This document shows positions 45,563 to 54,000 of a DNA stretch of 64,000 bases, piece after piece. Source of the DNA: Candidatus Eisenbergiella merdavium (lineage in GTDB: Bacteria > Bacillota > Clostridia > Lachnospirales > Lachnospiraceae). Within the stretch, counting starts at the first letter, position 1, and each line of letters begins with the position of its first letter. The position numbers were made by a program, and so were the translations under genes. The stretch lies in NCBI GenBank assembly GCA_019119595.1, contig DWWS01000035.1, forward strand, positions 1-64,000, written 5' to 3'. A model generated the notes under the pieces. It saw only the letters and a list, made by a program, of their open reading frames with translations. It had not been told where the DNA came from and did not search any database.

Positions 45563-45570
45563 AATCGGAA

Positions 45571-45732
45571 CATGTCCAGGATCTTGAGCTGAAATCGGTG
45601 AAAAAGAAGTTTAAGGACAAAAGATTTGCCGCAGGCTGCTCCAGAGAGGTGATCGAGAAGGGGGCTGAAATGCTGGGCTGGAGCCTGGATGAGCTGATTT
45701 CGGAAACGATTCTGGCCATGAGGAGCTTTTAG
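45571..45732 (+). pseudogene. C-terminal fragment of an HD-domain-like hydrolase
   Basis: In frame with HVQDLELKSVKKKFKDKRF, then AAGCSREVIEKGAEMLGWSL, DELISETILAMRSF and stop, this looks like the last ~50 residues of HDIG-type hydrolases of Lachnospiraceae. There is no start codon with ribosome site and nothing upstream in the frame except the esterase gene read out of frame. Probably a remnant left by a deletion. The family assignment is from memory of the sequence style and is uncertain. Confidence 0.45.
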
Positions 45733-45749
45733 CCTGCCCACCGCCGTTG

Positions 45750-45785
45750 ACCGCCGGGACTCCGTTCCCGGCGGTAATTCTTTTC
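45750..45785 (+). terminator. Terminator of the rhamnogalacturonan cluster
   Basis: ACCGCCGGG (45750-45758) pairs with CCCGGCGGT (45767-45775), followed by AATTCTTTT. Confidence 0.8.
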
Positions 45786-45814
45786 AGTCGGAGCCTCGCA
45801 GACATCAGCCCCTC

Positions 45815-47077
45815 TCAATCCGGCTCCGCGATCCTGGAAACGCCCACATAGATCCTGGAGATCTCATACCAGGTGGGATAGTCCGTAACGCCGGTGGCAG
45901 GAAGGCCGAAGACCTGCTGGAAGACGCGCACGGCGTTGGCGGTCTGCTGGCCGTAGATGCCGTCCGGATTGACGTAGGGAAGGGCGGGATAGTTCTGGCG
46001 GATGCGGTTCAGCTGCTCCTGAAGCTGGTAGACCTTCTGGCCTCTTGAGCCGATGGTCAGGTCGTAGCCGGGCCAGGAGGAGGGAATGCCGCTGATGGCC
46101 TCCGCCGTGTTGATATACATGTCGCTTCCATAATAATAGTGGATGATATCGATGACGCTGTAACCCTCGTCCCCCAGGAATTTGGAGCCCCACTGGCTTA
46201 AGCCCGAACAGGTCACACGCTTTCCGTCGCAGTAGCTGGTGAGGATGGGCTGACGCACGCCGGGGCGGGAAAGGAAATTGGCAAAAATGGTATCCACGAG
46301 CACGTTGATGTTCTCATAGATGTTCCGGCCGTAGATCCATTTCTGGTCGTAGGCCGTGGATGAGGTGATGGTAAAGTTATAGCCCTGATTGCGGTACCAT
46401 TCCGTATACACCCGGTTCAGCGTAAAGGACATGATGGCGAGGATATTGGCGTAGATGGTATTTTCGGACCAGGTGGCGTAGATTTCCGAGGAAGCCACGT
46501 TTTTGATATAATCCGTATACCGCACATAATAGTCCGGGGCCGTGGAATCGGAGGGTACGCCGTCGTGCACCACCACATATTCCGGAATGACTACGCGGCT
46601 CAGGACGATCTCACCGGTTTCATCCATGGGCTTGATCTCGGCCTCCGGGATTTTGGGAGGATAGTCCCCGTAAAGGGTATGGTCGGGGATGAAGATATCC
46701 TCCTCCCGGCCAGGTTCCTGCTCGGGAATCATGGAAATGGGCTGCAGGGAGGTGACGTCGGGAAGGATCTCGGAAGCCTCCACCACCACGGGCTCATAGC
46801 CGGGCGCCTCCACGGAAATGTCGTATTCGGAGTAGGGACGGACCTCGGAGGGCTCCATGCTGTATTCCAGCGCGGGAGCGGGCAGCTCCACCAGAGGGGT
46901 CTGGCCGGAGGAATCGGTGGTCAGGGTTTCTATGACGGAGCCGGGCTGGCCTGTGATGGAGATGGTCACGGTGGCGCCCGCCACGGGAATCTGCCCCAGG
47001 CTGGAGGTAAGGCTGATCTGCAACCCTCCCGCGTAGGGGCTGTCGATGGTCTGAGCGGCGTGCATTCTTTTTGCCAT
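45815..47077 (-). CDS. SpoIID-like protein with C-terminal peptidoglycan-binding domain
   Basis: A 420-residue protein. Residues ~15-110 contain a carboxypeptidase-regulatory/Ig-like beta region (GLQISLTSSLGQIPVAGATV); residues ~165-335 resemble the SpoIID/LytB peptidoglycan lytic domain with the typical LSQWGSKFLGDEGYSVIDII; residues ~345-412 are a PG_binding_1 repeat (IGSRGQKVYQLQEQLNRIRQ ... DGIYGQQTANAVRVFQ). No N-terminal signal is seen. A role in spore cortex or cell-wall remodelling is likely. Confidence 0.75.
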   Translation of the reverse strand: MAKRMHAAQTIDSPYAGGLQISLTSSLGQIPVAGATVTISITGQPGSVIETLTTDSSGQTPLVELPAPALEYSMEPSEVRPYSEYDISVEAPGYEPVVVEASEILPDVTSLQPISMIPEQEPGREEDIFIPDHTLYGDYPPKIPEAEIKPMDETGEIVLSRVVIPEYVVVHDGVPSDSTAPDYYVRYTDYIKNVASSEIYATWSENTIYANILAIMSFTLNRVYTEWYRNQGYNFTITSSTAYDQKWIYGRNIYENINVLVDTIFANFLSRPGVRQPILTSYCDGKRVTCSGLSQWGSKFLGDEGYSVIDIIHYYYGSDMYINTAEAISGIPSSWPGYDLTIGSRGQKVYQLQEQLNRIRQNYPALPYVNPDGIYGQQTANAVRVFQQVFGLPATGVTDYPTWYEISRIYVGVSRIAEPD

Positions 47078-47207
47078 AATTGAGAAATAACCTCGCGGAT
47101 TTGCTTACAATTATGGTATGCCGCCGGGGCGGGAAGGGTTCCGGAAAAATGCTTTTTGACCAGGAGCGCACAGCCGGACTGCACGTGCGTTCCTGGATGC
47201 GCGCGGC

Positions 47208-47465
47208 CTACCGGGAAATGCGGGAAAACAGCCCCTTTTTTTCATAGGGCTCGCAGCTTACTGAGAGAAGCCGGTAGCCCGTGGGATCGATGACCCTGTG
47301 AAGCTCCGCCTCCGGGATCGGTTCCCCGTTCAGGATCACGGTCTCTCCCTTGGAGTGGGAGGAGGTGACCCTTTTGACCGGGAATGCCCGGCGGATGGCG
47401 TCGTTTATGTGGCTTTCACACATGCCGCACATCATTCCTTCGATTTTTAAAGTGATTTTCTGCAT
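47208..47465 (-). CDS. Heavy-metal-associated (HMA) domain protein
   Basis: An 85-residue protein of the CopZ/HMA type with the metal-binding motif GMMCGMCESH near residues 10-19 and a C-terminal tail (EPYEKKGLFSRISR). It probably binds Cu(I) or a similar soft metal, or serves as a chaperone. It stands alone: no P-type ATPase gene is next to it in the window. A ribosome site GGAGGATT lies before the ATG on the minus strand. Confidence 0.85.
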   Translation of the reverse strand: MQKITLKIEGMMCGMCESHINDAIRRAFPVKRVTSSHSKGETVILNGEPIPEAELHRVIDPTGYRLLSVSCEPYEKKGLFSRISR

Positions 47466-47655
47466 GGGAATCCTCCAATTCTAAGTTTCTAAACTTTTAA
47501 GCTTCTGAGTTTCTAAGCGCACGGCGGGAAAGAAACGGGGACAGGGACAGCTTCTGCCCGTTTTTTGCCCTCTTTTCCTCCCGGCGCGCTTTCAAAAAAT
47601 GTGTCGTTTGCAGGAGCCTTCCACTGAGAAAGCTTTGCACTATATTAGCCATACT

Positions 47656-47673
47656 AGTTAGTATATACTAACT
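47656..47673. promoter_or_regulatory. 18-bp perfect palindrome, putative operator
   Basis: AGTTAGTATATACTAACT is fully self-complementary. It lies about 190 bases upstream of the HMA gene and downstream of the ABC operon's terminator, so it would act on the leftward HMA gene. The binding protein is unknown; CopY/BlaI-type or GntR-type repressors bind sites of this kind. Confidence 0.5.
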
Positions 47674-47746
47674 AAAAACAAAAAGCAACAGGCGAAAGCT
47701 CATGGCCTGTGAATGTACGGACAGTGTGGGCCGTAAGCTTTCGCCT
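47674..47746 (-). terminator. Terminator of the GntR-ABC operon
   Basis: On the minus strand, AGGCGAAAGCTT pairs with AGCTTTCGCCT (47690-47700 with 47736-47746), with an inner GGCC/GGCC pair, and a T-rich run follows (47674-47688). Confidence 0.8.
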
Positions 47747-47770
47747 GCGAAGAAACCTTTTTAATCCGGT

Positions 47771-48604
47771 TTAATCCAGATTGAGCTGCCTGCTCATGAT
47801 ATATTCCGTCAGGATGTAGGAGATCACGGCGCTCACGATGGCGCCGACCCCGGAAACCAGGAAGATCTCCCGCATGTAGGCGCCGAAATAGACGGGAATC
47901 CCGCTGATGTCGTCCACCATGTTTTCCGAGAGCACCAGTCTGGTCAGGGAGGGCGTCATCAGGAGACTGGTCACGGTCTGAACCAGCATGGAAAAGCCGA
48001 TGTAGCAGATCACGGATGCCATCGCCTTGTGTCTGGAAAAAAGCTGTCCCAGGGAAACCGCCGCGTAAGCGATCAGCACGCTGCTGAAGGCGGAGATCAG
48101 GGAAAAGACCACATAAAAGATCAGGAACGCCGCGGGGCCCATGCCGAAAAGATACGGGAAGTATTTCATGAACGCCCCGATCACCTCAGACATGTCCACA
48201 AGAGACATGGCCGGAATGCCGAACAGCATGATGGAGCAGATCGACCAGAGGGCCAGCAGGGAGAGCACAAACATCCAGAAGGCGGCTACCAGAAGCTTGG
48301 AAACGAGAAGCTGCCTTGGCGTAACGGGAAGCGTATGCATCAGATAGCCCTCGTCCGTATACAGGTTCCGGTAGAAGCGGACCGCAACGAAGATGGTCAC
48401 TGCCATGCTGATACAGCTCACCAGAAGGCAGTAGAGCATCATGAGGACAAGGGCACCTACATTGATCGAATCCTCGGACGCGGGAGGCTCCATCTGCCGG
48501 AAGCAGAAAAAGCACACCAGCGTGAGAAAAAGAATGACAAGGTAGGAAATGACGGGAATGCGCCAGGTTTCCTTCCATTCATGGCGAATTAAGCGGTTTA
48601 ACAT
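47771..48604 (-). CDS. ABC-2 permease
   Basis: A 277-residue membrane protein with six hydrophobic segments (about 17-34, 48-72, 102-128, 142-170, 185-205, 245-266). It starts MLNRLIRHEWKETWRIPVI. It overlaps the ATPase gene by 7 bases and forms an exporter with it; the family is YtrC/YtrE-like and associated with cell-envelope stress or peptide efflux. Substrate unknown. Confidence 0.85.
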   Translation of the reverse strand: MLNRLIRHEWKETWRIPVISYLVILFLTLVCFFCFRQMEPPASEDSINVGALVLMMLYCLLVSCISMAVTIFVAVRFYRNLYTDEGYLMHTLPVTPRQLLVSKLLVAAFWMFVLSLLALWSICSIMLFGIPAMSLVDMSEVIGAFMKYFPYLFGMGPAAFLIFYVVFSLISAFSSVLIAYAAVSLGQLFSRHKAMASVICYIGFSMLVQTVTSLLMTPSLTRLVLSENMVDDISGIPVYFGAYMREIFLVSGVGAIVSAVISYILTEYIMSRQLNLD

Positions 48605-49296
48605 GCGAACACCTCCCTGAAATAGCTGTCCACGGATTTCCCATAGCGGGAGCGGATGTCCTCCACGGAGGACTGCAGCATCAGCTGTCCGTTTTTCAGA
48701 AAAATCACGTCGTCCAGCACGGCCTCGATATCCGAGATCAGATGGATGGATAAAAGGATGCTGGCGTTTTCATTATAATTGGAAATGATGGTTTTGAGGA
48801 TGAAATCCCTTGCGGCCGGATCCACGCCCGCGATGGGCTCATCCAGAATATACAGATCCGCGTTCCGGCTCATGACGAAGATGAGCTGAACCTTTTCCTT
48901 GGTGCCCTTTGAGAGCGTTTTCATGGCCGCGTTCCTGTCGATCTGCAGAGCGTCCAGCATGGCCATCGCCCTTTTGGGATCGAAATCCTCGTAAAAATCG
49001 TTAAAATAATCCATCAGCTCACAGACCTTCCTGCCGCTGGTCATATAACTGCGCTCCGGCAGATAGGAGACATGGCGCTTCGTCTCCACGCCCGGGGCCG
49101 CTCCGCCGATCAGGATACTGCCCGACGTGGGAACGAGCAGGCCGCACAGGAGCTTGATCAGAGTGGTCTTTCCGCTGCCGTTTGGGCCAAGAAGGCCGAT
49201 GATGTGCCCTCTCGGGATGGTGAGGTTTAACGGATAAAGCGCGGTGAAGCGGCCGTAATTTTTGGTGAGGTTTGTGATGGAAACCAGTTCATTCAT
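48598..49296 (-). CDS. ABC ATPase (YtrB/BcrA-like)
   Basis: A 232-residue ATPase: Walker A GPNGSGKTT, a variant signature LSKGTKEKV in place of LSGGQ, Walker B LYILDEPIAGVD and the switch His in LLSIHLISD. It overlaps the GntR gene by 4 bases (ATGA) and the permease by 7, so all three are one operon. The YtrA-type GntR repressor followed by an ABC-2 exporter is a common antibiotic- or stress-inducible arrangement. Confidence 0.9.
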   Translation of the reverse strand: MNELVSITNLTKNYGRFTALYPLNLTIPRGHIIGLLGPNGSGKTTLIKLLCGLLVPTSGSILIGGAAPGVETKRHVSYLPERSYMTSGRKVCELMDYFNDFYEDFDPKRAMAMLDALQIDRNAAMKTLSKGTKEKVQLIFVMSRNADLYILDEPIAGVDPAARDFILKTIISNYNENASILLSIHLISDIEAVLDDVIFLKNGQLMLQSSVEDIRSRYGKSVDSYFREVFAC

Positions 49297-49682
49297 GCCA
49301 GTGCGCTCCTTTCCGCTTCCTCCTCCTGCTTTTCTTCCTGCAGAATCCGGATGATATCCTGCGTCTCATAGCCAAGTCCCTTCATCCGGTCGAGGAAGCT
49401 GTCGATTTCATGTTTGGCGAGACTGGTCCGAATCTGTGCGATCATGTGAATATCCTCCGTCACGAATCTTCCGCTGGTCCGTCTGGTTTCGATCAGGCCG
49501 CCGCGCTCCAGCTCCGCGAAGGCCTTCTGCATTGTGTTGGGGTTCACGCTCGCCTCGGCGGCAAGCTCCCTGACGCTGGGAAGCTTGTCTCCCGGTGCAT
49601 AGCGGCCCGATACGATCTGCCGCTGGATGCGTTCCAGAAGCTGCGCGTATATGGGGCGGTCAGAGTCCAGGTTCCATGCCAT
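49293..49682 (-). CDS. GntR regulator, YtrA subfamily
   Basis: A 129-residue regulator: winged helix at about 10-75 (PIYAQLLERIQRQIVSGRYA, SVRELAAEASVNPNTMQKAF, GRFVTED) and a short C-terminal helical tail (about 80-125) as in the YtrA subfamily, without a large ligand domain. It probably represses its own ABC operon through the palindrome at 49755-49776 and is released by a cell-envelope signal. Confidence 0.92.
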   Translation of the reverse strand: MAWNLDSDRPIYAQLLERIQRQIVSGRYAPGDKLPSVRELAAEASVNPNTMQKAFAELERGGLIETRRTSGRFVTEDIHMIAQIRTSLAKHEIDSFLDRMKGLGYETQDIIRILQEEKQEEEAERSALA

Positions 49683-49754
49683 TGTATCAGTCCTTTCCTT
49701 AAAAAGCTCCTTTTATTCTTGCGGAGCGCGAGGCTATGGCTTTCAGCCATAGCC

Positions 49755-49801
49755 TTGTATTATTATAATAATACAATAATCCCTGTTGATCTTCTTGTCA
49801 A
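49755..49801 (-). promoter_or_regulatory. Promoter and 22-bp palindromic operator of the GntR-ABC operon
   Basis: On the minus strand: TTGACA (49801-49796), 17-base spacer, TATTGT (49778-49773). A perfect 22-bp palindrome (49755-49776; half-site TTGTATTATTA) covers the -10 region and start point, as expected for repression by the operon's own GntR protein. A second hairpin (GGCTATGGCT-ttc-AGCCATAGCC, 49732-49754) is adjacent in the leader. Confidence 0.8.
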
Positions 49802-49833
49802 GAATAATCTGGAAAAGAACCGGAAAAGAAATG

Positions 49834-49866
49834 AAAAAAGAGCCTCCCGGAGATCATCCGAGAAGC
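49834..49866 (-). terminator. Terminator of the aminotransferase gene
   Basis: AGAGC-TC-CGGA pairs imperfectly with TCCG-GA-GCTCT (49837-49866); a T-run follows on the minus strand (49830-49836). It overlaps the last codons of the gene. Confidence 0.65.
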
Positions 49867-50951
49867 TCTGTCAGACAGGCGAGCAGACGGTCGTTCTGCT
49901 CCGGCATGAGAAAACAGAAGCGGAAAAAACGTTCGTCCAGTCCGGGAAAATCGGAGCAGTCCCGGATCAGTAGTCCCTGCCGGATGGCCGTCTCAAACAG
50001 AAGATGCGCGGTGACCTCCTTTTTCAGGCTGCGGCAGAGAACGAAGTTGGCGAAGCAGGGATAGGATTTGACGGAGAGGCCGGAGAGGGCCTGCAGCATG
50101 CGGCTTCGTTCGGCTGAGATTAGCGCCCTGGTTTCCTGAATATAAGAGGTATCCGAAAACAGGAAGCGGCCCGCCAGGTCGGCCAGGGAGCTGACGGTCC
50201 AGGGATCCTTGCGGGAGAGGATCTCGGAGCGCAGTCTCTCGTCGGAGGTGACGGCATAGCCCAGCCGCAGTCCGGGAGCCGCCCAGAATTTGGAGATCCC
50301 CCGCAGGACGATGAGGCAGGAAAAATCTTTTGCCAGCGGGATGGCGGAGACGGCGTCCACATCCGGGGCGAATTCCGCATAGGTCTCGTCCACCATGACA
50401 TGGATACCGCGCTCCTGACAGAAGGAAAGGAGCGGGATCAGGTCTTTGGCACATGCCGCGCCGGAGGTGGGATTGTTTGGATTGCACAGGATGAGCATGT
50501 CCGGGGAGGGCTCTGCTTTCAGGGAGCGGATGAGCTGCGCCGGCTCCAGACGGAAATCCGCTTCCTCCGAAAGCGGGAAGAAATCCGGGCGGCAGCCCGC
50601 AAGCCTCAGCTCCCGTTCATATTCGGAATAGGAAGGGGAGACGAGCAGCGCCCGCCGGGGAGAAAGGGTGCGGATGCAGGCGGAGATCAGCTCCGTGGAG
50701 CCGTTGCCGCACAGCACATAGGCCGCCTCCGTCCCTGTGTAGGCGGCGATCGCCTGCCGGAGAGCCGTATAATCCCGGTCCGGATAGGAGGAGAGCACGT
50801 CCAGATGCCCGGCCAGATATTCCTTCAGCCGCACGGAAAGCCCCAGCGGATTGACGTTGGAGCCAAAGCCCGTGATCTCTTCCTTTGGAATCCCGTAAAG
50901 CTGTTCTATTTTTTCCAGATCACTTCCATGAAAAGGTGCGTTTGCAGCCAT
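49854..50951 (-). CDS. CobD/HisC-like PLP aminotransferase or decarboxylase
   Basis: A 365-residue fold-type I PLP enzyme. The N-terminal GFGSNVNPLGLSVRLKEYL and the C-terminal GLLIRDCSDFPGLDERFFRF resemble L-threonine-O-3-phosphate decarboxylase (CobD, cobalamin side chain) more than histidinol-phosphate aminotransferase. The PLP lysine is in RGISKFWAAPGLRLGY, the phosphate loop in GNGSTEL and NPNNPTSG is present. No cobalamin or histidine gene lies next to it, so the true reaction is open. AAGGGAG precedes the ATG. It is divergent from the DUF5717 operon. Confidence 0.75.
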   Translation of the reverse strand: MAANAPFHGSDLEKIEQLYGIPKEEITGFGSNVNPLGLSVRLKEYLAGHLDVLSSYPDRDYTALRQAIAAYTGTEAAYVLCGNGSTELISACIRTLSPRRALLVSPSYSEYERELRLAGCRPDFFPLSEEADFRLEPAQLIRSLKAEPSPDMLILCNPNNPTSGAACAKDLIPLLSFCQERGIHVMVDETYAEFAPDVDAVSAIPLAKDFSCLIVLRGISKFWAAPGLRLGYAVTSDERLRSEILSRKDPWTVSSLADLAGRFLFSDTSYIQETRALISAERSRMLQALSGLSVKSYPCFANFVLCRSLKKEVTAHLLFETAIRQGLLIRDCSDFPGLDERFFRFCFLMPEQNDRLLACLTELLG

Positions 50952-50983
50952 GATGATCTCCCTTCTAAGCCGGGCGCAGTGGG

Positions 50984-51013
50984 TTGCTTAATCCCGGCCT
51001 GTGATGTTATACT
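50984..51013 (+). promoter_or_regulatory. Promoter of the DUF5717 operon
   Basis: TTGCTT (50984-50989), 18-base spacer, TATACT (51008-51013), 43 bases before the start codon. A second TATACT follows at 51015. Confidence 0.6.
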
Positions 51014-51055
51014 GTATACTGATATTAATGCTTTTGGGAAAGAAAAGCAAGGGAG

Positions 51056-54000
51056 ATGAGGGCCATGATGGATATGAAAGAGCATATTGCGACGGACGGC
51101 TGGGAGGAAAAAAGAGGCCCTCTGTCCCTTCCTGAAAAACGGCTTGAGATGGAGCTGAGCCGGGAGGAGATCCGGGAGGGCTTTTTTGAGATCGCTTCCG
51201 GGGACGGAAGACCCGTAAACGGCTATGTGCTTTGCATGGAGGAGCGGATGGAATGCCTGACGCCGTCCTTTGCCGGGATGACGGAAAGCATCGCCTACCG
51301 CTTTGATTCTGCAGGAATGCGGGAGGGGGACGAGCGTTCGGGACGCTTTGTGATCCTTTCCGACTGCGGGGAATACGAGCTTCCCTTTCATGTGAAGATT
51401 AAGGGCGGCGAACGGACGTCCGTCCGGAGCGCCTCCGCGGACGGCGTGCAGGAAAGGGAGCGAAAGGAAGAGCGCGGGGGAGAGGATTCCGGCCTGTTTT
51501 CCTTTGTGCGGCTTGCCAGGGAAAGCTGGCAGGAGGCACAGAAGCTGTTTTATTCCTCCGATTTCGTGAAGCTGCTTTCCGGGAACGACAGAAAGTACCG
51601 GAGCCTGTACAAGGGACTTTCCCGTATCCAGGGCAATGCTCAGAACATGGAGGAATTTCTGGTATCCGCCGGTAAGAAGCCGCCTGTGGAATATTTTTTC
51701 CCGGCAAGGGAGCTGGTGGTGAACGCCTCGGGATCAAGACGGAGCGAGCCGCAGCTTTGCGAAACGCTCGTTGTGAAGAAAAACGGCTGGGGCTATACCC
51801 GGCTGACGGTGGAGGCGGAGGGGCCGTTCCTTTCTCTGGAGAAAAAGGTGCTGACAGAGGAGGATTTCCTGGGAAACCAGTGCGGCCTTCCGGTTTTCAT
51901 AACGCCGGACCGGCTGCATAGAGGGAAAAATTTCGGCAGGCTGCGCTTTCGCACCTTATCCGGAGTCCTGCGGGCGCAGGACGGGACGGACACAGACTGC
52001 CTGGAGGTGACGGTGGCCGTGATCACGGAAAGGCCCTCCGCGTCTGCGGCCGGCGGCCGGCGCAGGGAAAGAAAGCGGCTGACGGTGGAGCTGGTGAGCC
52101 TGTACCAGGAGCTTCGGATGAAAAAGCTGAACACGGTGCAGTGGCGGGAGCGGACAGCCGGAGTTGTGGAGCGCCTGCGGCGTCTGAACGATCAAGCCGC
52201 TGAGGTGAAGCTGTATCAGGCCCACCTTCTGATCACGGAGGAGCGCTTTGAGGAGGCGGGAAGGATCCTGAGCCAGACGGTGGTGACGCCGCGGACGGAC
52301 GGCGCGGAGGTGTACTGCTACTATCTGTATCTGTCCAGCCTTTATCAGCGGGACGAGGGGTATACCGCCAGGGTCGCGGGAAATGTGGAGGAAGCGCACC
52401 GGGCGAACCGGGAAAGCTGGCAGATCGCCTGGCTGATGCTCTATCTTTCTCCGCAGCTTCAGAGAAGCGCGTCGCGCAAATGGCTGTTCCTGGAGGATCA
52501 GTTCGCGCACGGGACCATAAGCCCTGTGCTGTATCTGGAGGCGGTACAGCTTCTGAATTTCAGTCCGACGCTGATCATGAAGCTGGGGCCCTTTGAACGG
52601 CAGGTGCTCCATTACGGGGCGCGCTGCGGCATCCTTTCCGCGGATCTGGCCGGGCATCTGGCCTATCTTGCGGAGAAGGAAAAATATTATGACGCCGCGC
52701 TCTTTTGCACTCTGCGGCGCTGCTATGAAAAAACGCCGTCCGCCGCCCTGCTTCAGGCGATCTGCGCTCTTCTGATCAAAGGAAACAAAACCGGCCCGGA
52801 ATGGCTTGAGTGGTACCGGGCCGGCGTGGAGCAGGATCTGCGCGTGACCAGGCTCTACGAATACTTCATGGCTTCCCTGGACCTGGAACGGGAGACGGAG
52901 ATCCCCCGCATCGCCCTGATGTATTTTGCCTATCAGAGCAATCTGGATCAGGACCGGCTGGCCTGTCTGTACGCCTATGTGCAGAAGCATCGGGAGGAAT
53001 TTCCGGAGCTTTATCTCACCTACCGGGGACAGATGGAGCGATTTCTTGTACAGCAGCTCTATCGGGGCAGGATGAGCCGGGATCTGGCTTACCTGTATCG
53101 GAGCGTGCCGGAGGAGCGGCTTCTGACGAGAGATAACTGCCGGGCGCTTGCGAAGGTGCTGTTTGTGCAGCAGCTGGACTGTGAAGGGGCGGATATCCGC
53201 CAGGCGGTGGTGATCCACGACAGGCTGCGGGGCGAGCAGACCTGGCCGGTGGAAAACGGCCGCGCTTATGTGGAGATTTATGACAGGGACTGTGAGATCC
53301 TTCTGGAGGACGAGGCGCACAACCGTTACTCGGCGGGCAGGGCGCATACCCTGACCCGGCTGATGGATCCGGCTCAGTGCATGAAGCTGGTGGCCCCATA
53401 TTCCGAAAACGTGCTTGGCTGCGATCTGTACTTCTGTGAATTTCGGAAAGGGCGGATCCACGTCACGGCAAACAATGCCGCAAGACTGCGTTCTCTCTCC
53501 GCCAGAACGGAGATCCTTCCCGCCTTCGCCAGGGCGATCCGTATGGCCCTGCTCCGGTATTACTACGAGCATGAGGATATGGAGGAGCTGGATCTTCTGC
53601 TTCAGGAGCTGGATCGGCCCCAGTCGGAAAGCCCGGATGTCTATGAAACGGTGGGCTTTCTGGTGCTGCGTTCCTTCTATGAAAAGGCGTATGAGTGGCT
53701 GGCGGGGCTGGATCTGGAAAGGGAGCCTGCGGAAATCCTTCTGCGCCTGTCCAGCAGGCTCTTAGAAAGCGGACAGCATACGGAGGAGGAGCGCATGATG
53801 GCCATCGCCTGCAGCGCCTTTTTCCGGGGAAAATATGACAGCCATGTTCTTTCCTGGCTTTCGGAGCATTTTGAAGGAAGAAGCGGGGAGCTGATGCGGC
53901 TGAGAAAGGCCGCGGAGGATTTTGCGGTGGATACCTACCGGCTGACGCAGCGGATCCTGGTTCAGCTTTTGTTTACCGGGGACAACGTACTGAAGCACAC

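Noticed and set aside
45085-45570. Open frame running through the CE12 gene in another frame into the HD-like fragment
   Set aside because: The first part is the esterase read out of frame; only the last ~50 codons look like protein.
51956-53572. Long minus-strand open frame opposite DUF5717
   Set aside because: Composition-driven shadow; no ribosome site or recognisable product.
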